In this document: piece after piece, positions 44,071 through 54,800 of the stretch
How the letters are laid out: every line of letters starts with the position of its first letter
How positions within the stretch are numbered: the stretch's first letter is position 1
Source: Effrenium voratum
Taxonomy: Eukaryota > Sar > Dinophyceae > Suessiales > Symbiodiniaceae
Reading direction: 5' to 3'
Assembly: GCA_963377175.1 (NCBI GenBank)
Contig: CAUJNA010003815.1
Span: 62,001-126,000, forward strand
Length of the DNA stretch: 64,000 nt
Notes under the pieces: generated by a model
What the model saw: only the letters and a program-made list of their open reading frames with translations
Told to the model about the DNA's origin: nothing
Databases searched by the model: none
Program-made: the position numbers and the translations under genes

Positions 44071-44299
44071 GTCGCCAACGAATCTATCGAGGATGATTGG
44101 ATGCATCGAGGGCCGCCTTGATGTGTACCTGCAAGGGTCTTGCAAAGTTCTTTTGGCCCGTGATTTCTCTTGCTGTGTGTGCTTCATATTGGAGTTTTAA
44201 CGTTGTCGGCTCTCCATTGTCTCGCCAGCTGAACGCGTTGTACTCGAAATGTTCCAAGCTGAACCCGATCCACCTCGAAGATTAGCCTCTCCCCCAACA

Positions 44300-44560
44300 G
44301 TTTAAGGGTGTGTGTGTGTGTTTGCTTGTTTGTCAGTTTGTCTGTCTGTTTGTCTGTTTGTATGTGTGTGTCTGAGCGTGTTAGTGCGTATGCGTGCGCG
44401 CGTGTGTGCACGTCCCCACACCCGCGTACCCACACTTACAGACATTTTCACAGACACTTACGGATATGTATACATATATGTGCTTTATATATTCTGTATA
44501 CACATCTCTACCCGCGCAATCGCAAGTGCACATACGCACACATGCACACACATTCAAAAG
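44300..44560. repeat. GT/CTGTTTGT and CACA repeats
   Basis: Short tracts of gtgtgtgt and tctgtttgtc, then cacacac-type sequence around a TA-rich centre at 44465-44500. Confidence 0.8.
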
Positions 44561-45174
44561 AACATCCCACACCCCGAGGCAGTTTGTCGCAGCGAGTTGC
44601 CGCCGCCTGCTTTCACGACAGAGGCGTGCAGGGATTCTCTCAGATCTTGGCCAAACATGCAATCATTGCCAGTGCCTTCCGACGAGGCTTCAAGATGCGC
44701 CATCAACTCGTGTGCGCAGAAGGCTTTGCACCAAAGCAGCTTGGCCAAGTCTCCAGATTGCCCGGCGGCACATTGGCTGAAAGCACGCTCGTCGAACAAG
44801 CTCGCGCCGCTGAGGAATCGAGAATCCACAAAACATCAGAGAGCGGTTGATTTGCAGCTTGGCATGAGTGTGGCAACACAGATGAAATACACGAATGCCT
44901 GTGTGCACTTTGCTGTCCTCTTTCCCAGTTGTTTGGGACATGGAGTGTGGGCCGGACATGGGAAGCACAACTCAACACAAGACCACGCAGTAGAGGGGAT
45001 AGAATACTCACCGTCATGTCCTGTGACCACAGCTCATGCGAGCGCAAAGCCAGCGTAGGTCCTGCGAGGATTGCGAGGGAGGCAGTGGAAGCTACTGGCT
45101 ATTCCGCCTCGTCTTCGCCGGCAAGATCTGCAACGACCTCAATTCGGGAGCGTGAGATTCCTGTGCAAGCCTGC

Positions 45175-45287
45175 ATGGGTGTGTCTTTTTTGAGGATACC
45201 CTTTTTTCCATCTGTGAGTTCAAGGGAAACAACAAAAAACTCACCATTTTTTTTTGAGGGGGGTCCCCAAAAAAAGACACACCCATA
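45175..45287 (+). mobile_element. Family C inverted-repeat element
   Basis: Left end 'atgggtgtgtcttttttg' and right end 'aaaaaaagacacacccat' are inverted repeats of about 18 bp. The centre contains 'aacaacaaaaaactcacc'. Non-autonomous: no coding capacity. Confidence 0.75.
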
Positions 45288-45892
45288 TTTTTGATTGCAG
45301 CCTTGGCAATCTGGCAGTCTGGCATGCAGACACATGCAAATCAGGTGCAGGAAGTGTTGGCTGATTTGAGGGACGTGGTTCCAAATTTGTAGGTATGACA
45401 CGGCCGCTGCCTATTGCAGCACTCTTTTCCCTTCAGGACAAAGCAGGATGCAGCATGCAACAAAAGCGCACACATTCAAGCTCTCTCCAAAGCAGTCCAC
45501 CTTGCTTTCCTGGAGCTTGGTAGCTACTTGCATCTCTGGTTGCAGTTTTTAGTTGCCGTCCAAGATGGTGATCCAGAGCTTAGTTTCAGTGCCAAAGGCA
45601 CTTGGACATACCACCTGTACAGCCAGGGGCAAGCAGGGCAGGCGGATGCCTGGCCCTCTGCTCCGAAGGGGGTGCCAAGCGCGAGGGCGCGGGCAAAAGC
45701 GGTGGAGTCGTTTTTTCTCTCTCTCTTTTTTCTTCCTGTTTTTCATGTGTTTTTCATTTGTTTTTTCTCTCTCTCCGTTTTTTTTTTGAGCCGGGCTGAA
45801 GTTCCAATGTCGACAGGTTCTGAAGGAGTGGTCCGAGGGGAAGTTGATCCAGGCGAAAGAAAGAGTTGCGACATCTTCTCACGGGTTCTCAG

Positions 45893-46005
45893 GGAATGAG
45901 TTGGAATGACCGCCGAGAGACACCATCCCTATGGTTTCCTTTATTCGGGCATCCCCCAAATCGGTTCATTCCCAAGTTTGCTGGACTCGGTCATTCCCTG
46001 AGCAC
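45893..46005 (+). repeat. Family D repeat
   Basis: Starts 'gggaatgagttggaatgacc', contains 'ggtttcctttattcggg' and ends 'ggtcattccctgagcacca'. The 'gggaatga...' start and 'tcattccc' end are inverted. Relatives at 54646 and 57002. Confidence 0.6.
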
Positions 46006-47209
46006 CAGCGGGCTATCTTGCGAGGCTTTTCTTTTCCATTGGTTGCCCCGCAGGCCGTGAGCTTCTCGCGCTTTGAGGCAGATATTCAGGCAGAGCTGCA
46101 GGCGAGCTGCAAGCTGCCTGTGGGGCCTGTTGGCTGTGGGGGCTGGCACTAGCTGGCAGCCGTGAATTTTCTGCCCTGCGAAGGATTCACTGATTCAGTG
46201 CTTCTCCGATACTTTGCAGAACGCATCTTAGTGTGGCTGAGTCCAAGCAATTTCCAGCAAGGATGCAGGAATCACATTGTTGGCCCGGATGAGCAAAGAC
46301 GGCCTGGCATCCATGCGGCAAACAATGCACTCATCAGCTTTAGGCCACACCAGCGGGTGCGACACAACAAGCGCAGAAGAGACGCGTGGCTGCAATGAAG
46401 CTTGGACTGTCCTCAAGCGACTTCCAAATGTGGTTAAGTTTTGGGACTGGGAGTAGGTTCATTGTTTTTGGCACTGTTTCAGATTGACGCAGAAATTCGA
46501 TTTTGTGCTTTTGAGCCGGGGAACATTCAACAGGCTGGATTCTTTCCCCGAGAGGGCTGATTGGCCCTCTTTTGCTTCAGGTGGTACCAACCTTTGAAAG
46601 CAATCCTGCGTGATTATATTCAACATCAGAATTGGATACTTGCTTGGAACTCTTTTCCTGTGTTTTGCTCGGCATTCGGGCGTGGTTTTGACCCAACAGC
46701 AAGCGAGCTGCATGTCGAAAGAAGTGCAAGCACGCGGAGCTTGATCAATCGGAGAGCCCACTTTGGCCTGGCAACCCGTACTGCAAACAAACCGCGAGAC
46801 GTCTCAAGAGCCCCCAGGGACTTCCGTTCTTTCTAACAGTCGCGGTTGCTGCCTGGTGAGGACAGCTGACTCGATTGATGGGCTCAAATGGGTCATTCAG
46901 GACCTTCGCCATTCTGTAGCCGTGAACTTGGCCGACTTCAAGCCCACCATGTTCCTTGAGGCTGGGGTTACTTGCCATTGCGCCGCTGCTGGGTCTTCAT
47001 ATGAGGATTTCCGGCTTCCACTGGAAGAGCTTCCTCGCAGCAGTTTTCCACTGGAGGCCATGTGTCGAATGAAAGGCTGAAAAGGCTGAACTGAGACGGC
47101 CCACTGTCAGGAGATTCTTTCAAGAAATGTTCTGTGGTTGGTGGTGCTATTCGTCCGCAGACTGGCCTGAAACTCAGAATCACGTTTCTTCCAACTAGCT
47201 TGGGTGTGC

Positions 47210-47292
47210 CTGGTTTCGAGGCTGCTCCTCTTGTTTTTGTGGTTTTCAAAAACAACTCAAAAGGCATTTTGGGGATGTCCAAGCGCAAAAAA
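47210..47292 (+). repeat. Family C repeat, diverged
   Basis: Has 'tgtttttgtggttttcaaaa', 'aaggcattttgggga' and ends 'aaaaaaaagacacc'. The left end is degenerate. Confidence 0.45.
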
Positions 47293-47834
47293 AAGACACC
47301 TGCACGCAGTTTTATGGGTAATTTCCAAGGATTTGACACCAGCACCAGCTGGCCTGGGCCAGGAGAGGCGGTTCCGGTCTTGTTTTTTCCAAGCAGTTCC
47401 CCGGGGAGTAGCGGATTGGAGCCCGGTGGTACGGGATGTGCAGGGTTTTTTCTGGTTGTTGTAGAGTCGCTATGTGGGAAGCCCCCGGAACACAACTCGC
47501 CACCGAGCGGCAAGCGGGAAGCTGAAATTTGAGCCGCCCGGACATTGAGGAGAAGCCGCTGACGGTTTGTACGGCGCCCGCCCTGGACACTCTGACCTCT
47601 GCCATGGAGAGGCGCAATTGCTCCACGCATTCTTTTGCCCAGTTGCTCGGTTTGGTGTCGAAGTGCTGATGTCCTGCGTCCGCTCAAGTATCGGCTGATG
47701 TTGTTCTTGTGTTCTTGGTTCTGCCTGTTTGTCTTTGTTTTATCCAAAATGTCTAACAACGAGAGGGTAGAGAATAGTCATGCAGTGTGCGAGCCAGAAA
47801 GGATTCCAAGAGTACCTCGGTCAGCTGTAGCCAG

Positions 47835-49976
47835 ATGGCTATGGCTTCTCTCCAACCGGTCCCCCAGCTGAAGTCAATACGGCCTCCGCTTGCGCAACCG
47901 GCACGGGTGCCGCCGTCACTGGCCCGTCTGCCTGGAAGGTGTGAGATCCTGGTCCCGGCGTTGGTGGCGCTAGGGCAAAGAGGATCCTTTGGTGCATTCT
48001 GCCAAGGGATGTTAGGACTACCTTTTCGCCAACTAATGGGTTTTCCGTATTAAACCACTAAGAGTTGAACTTTTAGCAGGGGAGCAGAAAGCAACCGAGG
48101 ATCCTTCAGAGGTCGACGCGTCAGAGGGATCACCGTGTCGCCAGCTGTGAAGGCTGACACGGAGGAAGAGATTCAGGTTCCCTCCAGATGGGCGCTGCTG
48201 AAGTTTGCAGCTCCTCTGGCTGCGGTCAGCGTGACTGGGCCCATCCTCTCAACCATTGATACCTCCTTTGTCGGCCGCTGTGCGGGGACGGTGCAGCTGG
48301 CAGCTTTGGGCCCAGCATGTACCGTGACGGATCTGCTGTACTTGATCTGCAGCACGGTGTCCACTGCTGCCATCAACCTCTACGCAGGCGTCGACAAGGC
48401 CTCCAAGCCGCAGAAGCGCTTCCACGCCACTTGCCTCTCGATGGGTCTGGGCATCGGCGTCCTGGGCGCCGTTGTCTCGGCTCTCTGCGGAACCTTTCTG
48501 CTCAAGGCCTTGGGCGCGACTCCGGCGATGATGGAAGTGGCCAGAAGGCGGGGGGCTTGATCCATGTTGCACTCCCCCGGTTTGGGCCAGTAACTTCTCT
48601 AGGTGGTTCGAACATATCCATCCTTTTTTTTTGGTGGTTTTCCAAGCAATGGTCATCCTATCACGGACCTTTTGATCAACCCCCAGGTATGTAACTATCC
48701 GTGCGGCTGGGTTGCCTTTGGCAACAGTCGCCTGTGCCATGTATGGCTTGTGTGTGGGGAAGGGAGACACGAGGACACCTCTGGTGGTTCAGGTCTACTT
48801 GTCAGCGCTTCTGAATGTGATTTTCGATTGGCTTCTATGTGCAGTTGTACCTTGGGGTGCTTCTGGTGCTGCAACCGCCACTGTTGTGGCCCAAATCACC
48901 AGCTTCATGGCCTACTTTGTCATCATGCGACGGAAGGGGCAGCTGCCGTTGCCGAAGCTCAAAGACTTTCGGCCCGCTTGGGCGGACTTTCAACCACTCC
49001 TCTCCATCTTTCTGCCGGTTTCCTTCATCGTGGTATGCGTCTTGTCAATGTACGCTTGCATGTCCGGCTTTGTAAACAAAACGCAGCCCTTGGCAATGAT
49101 CGCGGCCTACAAGATCTGGATCACAATCTTCGCCTTCTTCGCCCTCTGCGCAGATCCTCTTGCTGCAGCGACATCTACGAAGCTGCCGCCATTTGTTCTC
49201 AAGAGGTGTAGCTCCAGCGCAAGGCTTTTTGTGCGGCGGGCTATATCCTGTGCTGCAGGTGTTGGCGCACTTGGAGGCACGCTTCGCCAGCGAGCGCGCG
49301 TGAGATCCCTCACAAGGGATGGTTGATTGGGGTCATTCCCTCCTTCTTTACTGAGCACCAGCAAGTTGTCTGTTGAACCCTCGAGGCCTTATTCGGGGCT
49401 TAACAAGGGCTTATTTGGGCTCCCTCCCCCGTTCCCTCCCTCCCCCCCAGCCCCCATGAGAGTTTGATGCTTTTATGCCTTGAGGACTTATTGGTGCCGG
49501 CATCCTCTACTTTGGCGCGGCTGCATTTACTCAAGACGCGTCGGTCATCCAGGGGGCGAAAGTTGGCATTCTCCCGTTCGTTTTGTCACTTGGCGCTGTT
49601 CATGTATTAATTTTGCTTGGGGTGGAGCAACAAAGCGCCTAGTCTTCGAATGACGCCCAACACTCCAGCAGCCAAGTAAAGTGTGTGTGTGTGTGTTATT
49701 GCGAGGATCCTGTGCATCATGCACCCTACTCGCGTTTGCCAGAACTCCCTTGTGGTGCATGGTGATCTATTTTTCTATGTCCTCGCGCAGAGTTGCTTGT
49801 CCATTCTTTACTTCGTGGGCTTGACGTTCCTGGCCGGCAAGTGTGCGATCGGCAGCTTGTCTGCTTACCGCAGCATGCTGCTTGCAACCTTGGTCTTCTA
49901 CATTGCAAGTTTGTGCACATATGGCGCGCGTGCGCGGTATCTCAACCGCAATCTGGGAAAGGCGGAGAGCGAGTGA
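47835..49976 (+). CDS. MATE-family multidrug/metabolite efflux transporter, five exons
   Basis: Exons 47835-47938, 48077-48547, 48687-49276, 49485-49603 and 49743-49976 sum to 1518 bases, exactly 506 codons with the TGA, and keep phase at every junction. Residues 1-45 are basic, Pro/Ala-rich and acid-free near the start, like a plastid transit peptide. MATE signatures follow: PLAAVSVTGPILSTIDTSFV, GRCAGTVQLAALGPA, YVTIRAAGLPLATVACAMYG (across junction 2), KGDTRTPLVVQVYLSALLNV and WGASGAATATVVAQ. Later helices include the C-terminal SLVVHGDLFFYVLAQSCLSI. MATE proteins export cationic or organic substrates in exchange for H+ or Na+; substrate unknown. Plant plastid members (EDS5/DTX type) look similar in layout. 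Introns 2 and 3 start with GC. A further 5' exon is possible. Confidence 0.88.
47939..48076 (+). other. Intron 1 of the MATE gene (GT-AG)
   Basis: 138 bp, gtgtgag...acttttag. Joining 'ggaag' to 'cagggg' keeps the frame open from the targeting sequence into the mature protein. Confidence 0.7.
48548..48686 (+). mobile_element. Intron 2 of the MATE gene = family E introner (GC-AG)
   Basis: 139 bp, from gcggggggcttgatcc to cttttgatcaacccccag. The terminal inverted repeats (gggggcttgatc / gatcaaccccc) lie within two or three bases of the splice sites, so the intron and the element are the same unit. Splicing restores VARRYVTIRAAG, a conserved MATE segment. Confidence 0.8.
49277..49484 (+). other. 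Intron 3 of the MATE gene (GC-AG)
   Basis: 208 bp, gcacgc...gccttgag. Splicing gives VGALGGLIGAGILYFGAAA. A family D-like piece (tcattccctcc...gagcacca) lies inside at 49333-49362, followed by a C-rich stretch. Confidence 0.7.
49604..49742 (+). other. Intron 4 of the MATE gene (GT-AG)
   Basis: 139 bp, gtattaat...tttgccag, containing a (GT)8 run. Splicing joins LSLGAVH to NSLVVHGDL in phase 0. Confidence 0.7.
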
Positions 49977-50982
49977 TGGGGTCCACGCAATTCGTGTGAC
50001 TGCCAACTGTAAACCCTTTACTATTCACTCAATGTTCATCAATTTTCACTCCAGCGTTGGTACAGCTTCAAGTTTTCGAGCTTGCAAAAGGATTCGGCAG
50101 CGTCGAAGCGAGCATCTTGAGTCTTTCCCCGAGCAATGTTGGAGAAGTTCGTATGCCTCCCATGGTTGCGCTGGCAGCCTTGCACCACTGCCATAGGTTT
50201 CCCATCTTCAAGCATTTCTGTAAATTTCGAAGCCTCCGGCTCTGGCCCCCGACGCTTTAGCACAAATCGTTGCGTCCAACAAAGCCAGAGGGGGATTGGG
50301 TAAACCAGAGAATCAGCATCACCTAGGAGTTCCTGGAGCACACGCAGGGGTTTTCAGGTTGTCAGGGTTTTAGGTTTGCGCATTGGTTGCTGGTCCATTT
50401 TCGGCGCTTGAACCGCTCGCCAGAGTCTTGTCAGGCAAGTTTCAGCCGTCTGCGGGAAGGCAAGTATATTTTGGTCAGAACCTTCAGGATAGTGGAACGG
50501 CTCGATTCAGGGACCCTGATTGCAAAGGCCATGCGCAAGTGGGAACCTTGGCAGGTGGGTTGTAGGGCTTTCTTATCGGCCGCTAGCTGTGTATATGCGC
50601 CATGCACCACATGCCTTCAAGTATGCGAGATTATAGAGGATTAAAAATGGTTGCGCGTTGATGGTTGGCCCGTTCTCTTTCTTTAGTTGACCAGCCCAAT
50701 GTCCTCGAAATTCGTGGGTTCTTCAGTCAAAGCGGCTTTTACACAAATCCATGGAAACAGTTGAAAGACAAGTGAGAATTCAACCAACACCAAAACGGTG
50801 CCAAAAGAAGTGAGAATGTCATTTCGCACAGACCTACCATTGCCAAATTAGGCGGAGCGCGGAGGCCAGTGTTTTTTGTTTTTTTTTGCGAGATAGGGTG
50901 GCTCTTTCTTATGGGCACGTAGCCGTGCATGTCTCACATGCTGCCAAATATCGGCAGATTCTTTGCAGTGCCATGCTGGTGC

Positions 50983-51116
50983 GCTAATGTTGACCCCAGA
51001 TTAATAATCCTTGCTGATTTATACGGGGGTGTTCCCCTCCAAAAGTGGTGAATCCCCATTGAGGAGGGACAACCGCATGTGGCTAAGCAGGGGTTTATTC
51101 ATGGGTCAACATTAGC
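50983..51116. mobile_element. Family F inverted-repeat element (MITE-like)
   Basis: 134 bp with perfect 14-bp terminal inverted repeats: gctaatgttgaccc at 50983-50996 and its complement at 51103-51116. Non-coding. A relative is at 28082-28228. Confidence 0.8.
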
Positions 51117-51598
51117 TGCTGCAAAAATCCGAGCTGTTCAGGAGCTCCATACTGACAAGTCTTTCGCTGCGGTCGAGCAACCTGCGTGATCATTCTGGCC
51201 TGCAGTTCCTTGGAAGTAGCCCAAATTCAGTGCCAGCATTGACAGTGGACTCGCATTTGTTTTGCATTTGAGGCTAGCAACAGCTGTTGCAACCTTAGCT
51301 ATCATGAGTTTAGCTGGTCTTGTCAAAGTGAGCTATTGGCATGACCAGGCCGGAAGGTGTCCGTCGCAGCAGCCACAGACAATGGATCGTTGTGCATGCG
51401 ATGTTGCGGTGATTTTCAGATTTGGCAGACACATCTCCAGGCCTTTGCTGCTTAAAAGTTTCTGCTCTTGATGGTGATGCAATTGCAACCAGGGGCCCGA
51501 AGGTCCACCGGTCATCCAAGAGTGATCTCCAAGTCGTTCGCCCTGAACGCTGTTTAGAGCAAATGAGACGCGCTGTAAAAACTGTGGATCGTCAACAT

Positions 51599-51706
51599 AG
51601 GTGTCCTTTTTGGTTGTTTTGGCGTAAAAATAGATAGCCCTGGTTTACCTGGTGGTTTGATCATCTACAAGGGAACCCCATCTATTTCCCCTAAAAGGAC
51701 ACCTAC
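51599..51706 (+). mobile_element. Family C inverted-repeat element
   Basis: Left end 'ataggtgtcctttttgg', right end 'cctaaaaggacacctac'. The middle 'ctggtttacctggtggttt' is shared with 16864-16975. Confidence 0.7.
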
Positions 51707-51781
51707 GATCGTCAATCTTTTCACATGCCAACCTGTTGGGTTCGCTCCATCTGGTTGTTCTCATGGCTTTTGGCCATCCAA

Positions 51782-51830
51782 ATCGTACCGGTGAACATCC
51801 CAATCCCCACTAAAATAGGTTCTCTTAGGA
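51782..51830 (-). repeat. Partial family B repeat (reverse)
   Basis: Reads 'ccggtgaacatcccaatc' then 'cccactaaaataggttct', the reverse complement of the middle of the copy at 52008-52112. Confidence 0.5.
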
Positions 51831-51870
51831 TAGGGCCCACCAAGAGAGAAGCCGGGAGGACTTCCTTCCT

Positions 51871-54800
51871 GGCGCATTCGCGTCATTCGCGTTCCGAGTT
51901 TGCGGGAGCTGGACCTCAGCGACAACTTCTTGGGGCCAAAGGCTGTGGCCAAGGCTCGGGATGCTTTTGAGACCGTCAGTTGACTTGGTTGTCTGTCAAA
52001 ACTCATGGGATCCCATTTTGGGGTAGGTGCACCACCCATTTTAGAACCTATTTTAGTGGGGATTGGGATGTTCACTGGGGGCACGGGATTTGGACCCATG
52101 ACCACTTGTTGGTGCGATAGGGAATGTGGTTGAATGAACCCAGGCTTTGGTCCCCAAGGAAATCAAATTGGGCACGTTTGAACTGCCTATCGCACAAGCA
52201 AGTTGAAGAGTTGCATTTTGTGAGGTGATTCATTGTGTCCGCGACAACCTGGAAATTCTGGATCTGAGACTGGCCCTCGGGGGCCCCAGAAAACTTGGAC
52301 TTGCCTCCGAGTCTGCATGCCCAGGTCGAAACCGGCTGGGTGACGAGGGTGCCAAAGCGATTGCCGACGCTTTCAAGGGCCACGGCCTCAACAAGTACAG
52401 TTTGGTGGTTCCCAGCCATCCGGTTCCTCATCTTTCTAGTTGGTTTAGTGGTCGTTTCTATTAGACCCACCAAAGCTTGTCATAGCAGCAGGAGCTTAGA
52501 CGGCCACTTGCGCAAGTGAGGTCCGGCAGCAGGCCAAAGCTTGGCAGTACTACGCTTGCGTGCCAATGGTGAGAACCTAAGCTTGGGGTTTGCGTGCCGA
52601 TGGATTCCATTTGGGTATGGGTGAAAATCAAGCCACCAGGGGACCGCAGGTTTTAGTCCATGTTTCCTTTTACCATGGTTCCATTTTGGGTACCTATTTC
52701 CTGACCCACAGCCATTTGAGGCATTGGGAACGAAGGCGGCGAAGCTTTAGCAGAGGCACTCATGCCTTGGCCCGAGCGGAAGTTCCGCCGGATGGTGCTT
52801 TTCAGCCCGGCCAGAGGTCGGTGACCTCGATGCTGGAGTTTGACTTCGCGGAGAACCAGGCAAGTCGACCAGAACAAATCACAGGGGAAATCTGGGTGTG
52901 GATCAAATTAAACCACCAGGGGGACCGCAGGTTGTAGTCCAAGTTTCCATTTACCCAGTTTGGGTACATATTTTTGACCCACAGCCATCTGAGCAACCCA
53001 CTCCGACGCTTTCTGACTAGGTCGATGTCCAGACTGCAGCAGTGATCCTGAGGGTCCGCATCTCAGAGCAGCGCGGAGCTTGGTTCTTGCGGACGAAGCA
53101 CGCGTTGGTCAAATGACAGGCGACATGTGCTGCGCGGACTCTGAAGAGGCCACTGCTGAAAGCACAGTCGCGGAAAAAGCCGCTCGCAGCCTTCAATGAT
53201 TGCAATGCTTGCAGCTGTGCTACTGTGGGTGGTCTAAATTCGGCCAACTGCCGGGATGGATGAAACCGCATGAATAGCAGCATATGTACCTTGGTGCGAG
53301 GCTGTGCTTGGACAGCAACTTGCCTTGGCCAACCAGCGAAAACTGCGAGGCCGCTGGTAAAGACAGAGTGGTACTGGCAACTGTTGCCATCTGGGTATGG
53401 GTCAAGAACTATCAGGGGACCGCAGGTGGTCCATGTTTCCATTTACCAGGGTTACGTTCTGGGTACCTAATTTTGATCTACATCCGTCTGATCCAGGTGC
53501 AAGTGGCGGGATTTACCGACCAGCTGAGCTCGCGTCTTGGGAAGCTCGAGGCGTGAACTTGGGGCAAAACGGAAGTTTCGCCAGGTGGGCACCAGGCAGT
53601 TCCTTCGCTGGAGATGCTGAGCTTGAGGCAAGACATCGCCAATGCAGAAGGTCAGCATAGATATATATATATATATATACATATACTACATATACTACAT
53701 ATACTACATATACTACATATACTACATATACTACATATACTACATATACTACATATACTACATATATACATATACTACATATACTACATATACTACATAT
53801 ACTACATATACTACATATACTACATATACTACATATACTACATATACTACATATACTACATATACTACATATACTACATATACTACATATACTACATATA
53901 CTACATATACTACATATACTACATATACTACATATACTACATATATATATATATATATACATATTATAACACACGCATCACGTATTTCCATTGCTGCAAG
54001 TATCGCTTTTGCATTTCCATGGTGAGCCTCTGAATCCAGGCGCTGCAAGATCCATTCCACGGGCGCCATGAAGCTCTTCGAGTCACTCGCAAGCAATCAG
54101 GCGCGGAGCCTACCTCTGCTGCCATTGAGAAATGGATGCGGCTCAAAATTAAAGAGCTAGGGTTTTTTCAGGCTGTCGTTGGTGTCATTTACCAAGGTGC
54201 CATTTTGGTGCATATTGTTGAGCCACCAAATGGGTATGGGTATGGGTTGTGACTCACATGGGTATGGGTCAAAATTAGTCACCAGGAATTGGACCGCAGG
54301 TTTTGGTCCATGCTTTTCCACTTGCCAGTGCAAGCCATTTGGGGTACCTATTTTTGACCCACAGCCAAATGTGCATCCTGCCTGCAGACCCTGCGACACC
54401 TGAATGCGGCCTGCAACGGTTTACGTCAGGCCAGTTCACGGATTTCATTCGGTTTGGAGGCTCCATTTCAAGCGTTTGGACAGGGCGCCGCGCACAAGAT
54501 CGCCACGGCTCTGGCATGCAACACGACCCTAGAGGATGCCGCGCTGACCGTTTTCTTTTTTTTGTGCAAGACTCACGGGTGTCTGGCTCTAACCGCTGCG
54601 GAGTGGGAAAAGCCACCCTGTCCCATTTCGGGCCGCGCAGGGAGTGAGTTGGAAAGACCCGACAAAAACCATCCAACTGGTGGTTTTCCTTCATTCAGGA
54701 ATCCCCAAAACGGGTTCATTCCCAACACGGGCCACCATGCAGGAGCTCGACCTCCGAGACAATCGCCTGGGGGTTCAGGATGCCTTGGCCATCGCGCTCC

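Larger units (their letters stand above)
44561..47834. other. No assigned gene; exon-like frames and three repeats
   Basis: Candidate coding text is seen on the minus strand at 44580-44829 (GDLAKLLWCKAFCAHELMAH) and on the plus strand at 45460-45715 (QALSKAVHLAFLELGSYLHL) and 46855-47079. None matches a family I know. Family C repeats are at 45175 and 47210, and a family D repeat at 45893. A pyrimidine-rich stretch lies at 45710-45785. Confidence 0.3.
49977..51870. other. No assigned gene; one MITE-like element and one family C repeat
   Basis: Frames such as 50465-50560 (AKAMRKWEPW near the end) and 51422-51560 are unconvincing. The 5' exons of the LRR gene may lie here but cannot be defined. 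Confidence 0.3.

Noticed and set aside
42774..44187. 400-codon frames rich in His-Thr or Val-Cys
   Set aside because: Products of CA/GT dinucleotide arrays on both strands.
53680..53945. Possible CRISPR or regulatory iteron array
   Set aside because: A pure 9-bp microsatellite without spacers, flanked by TA runs.
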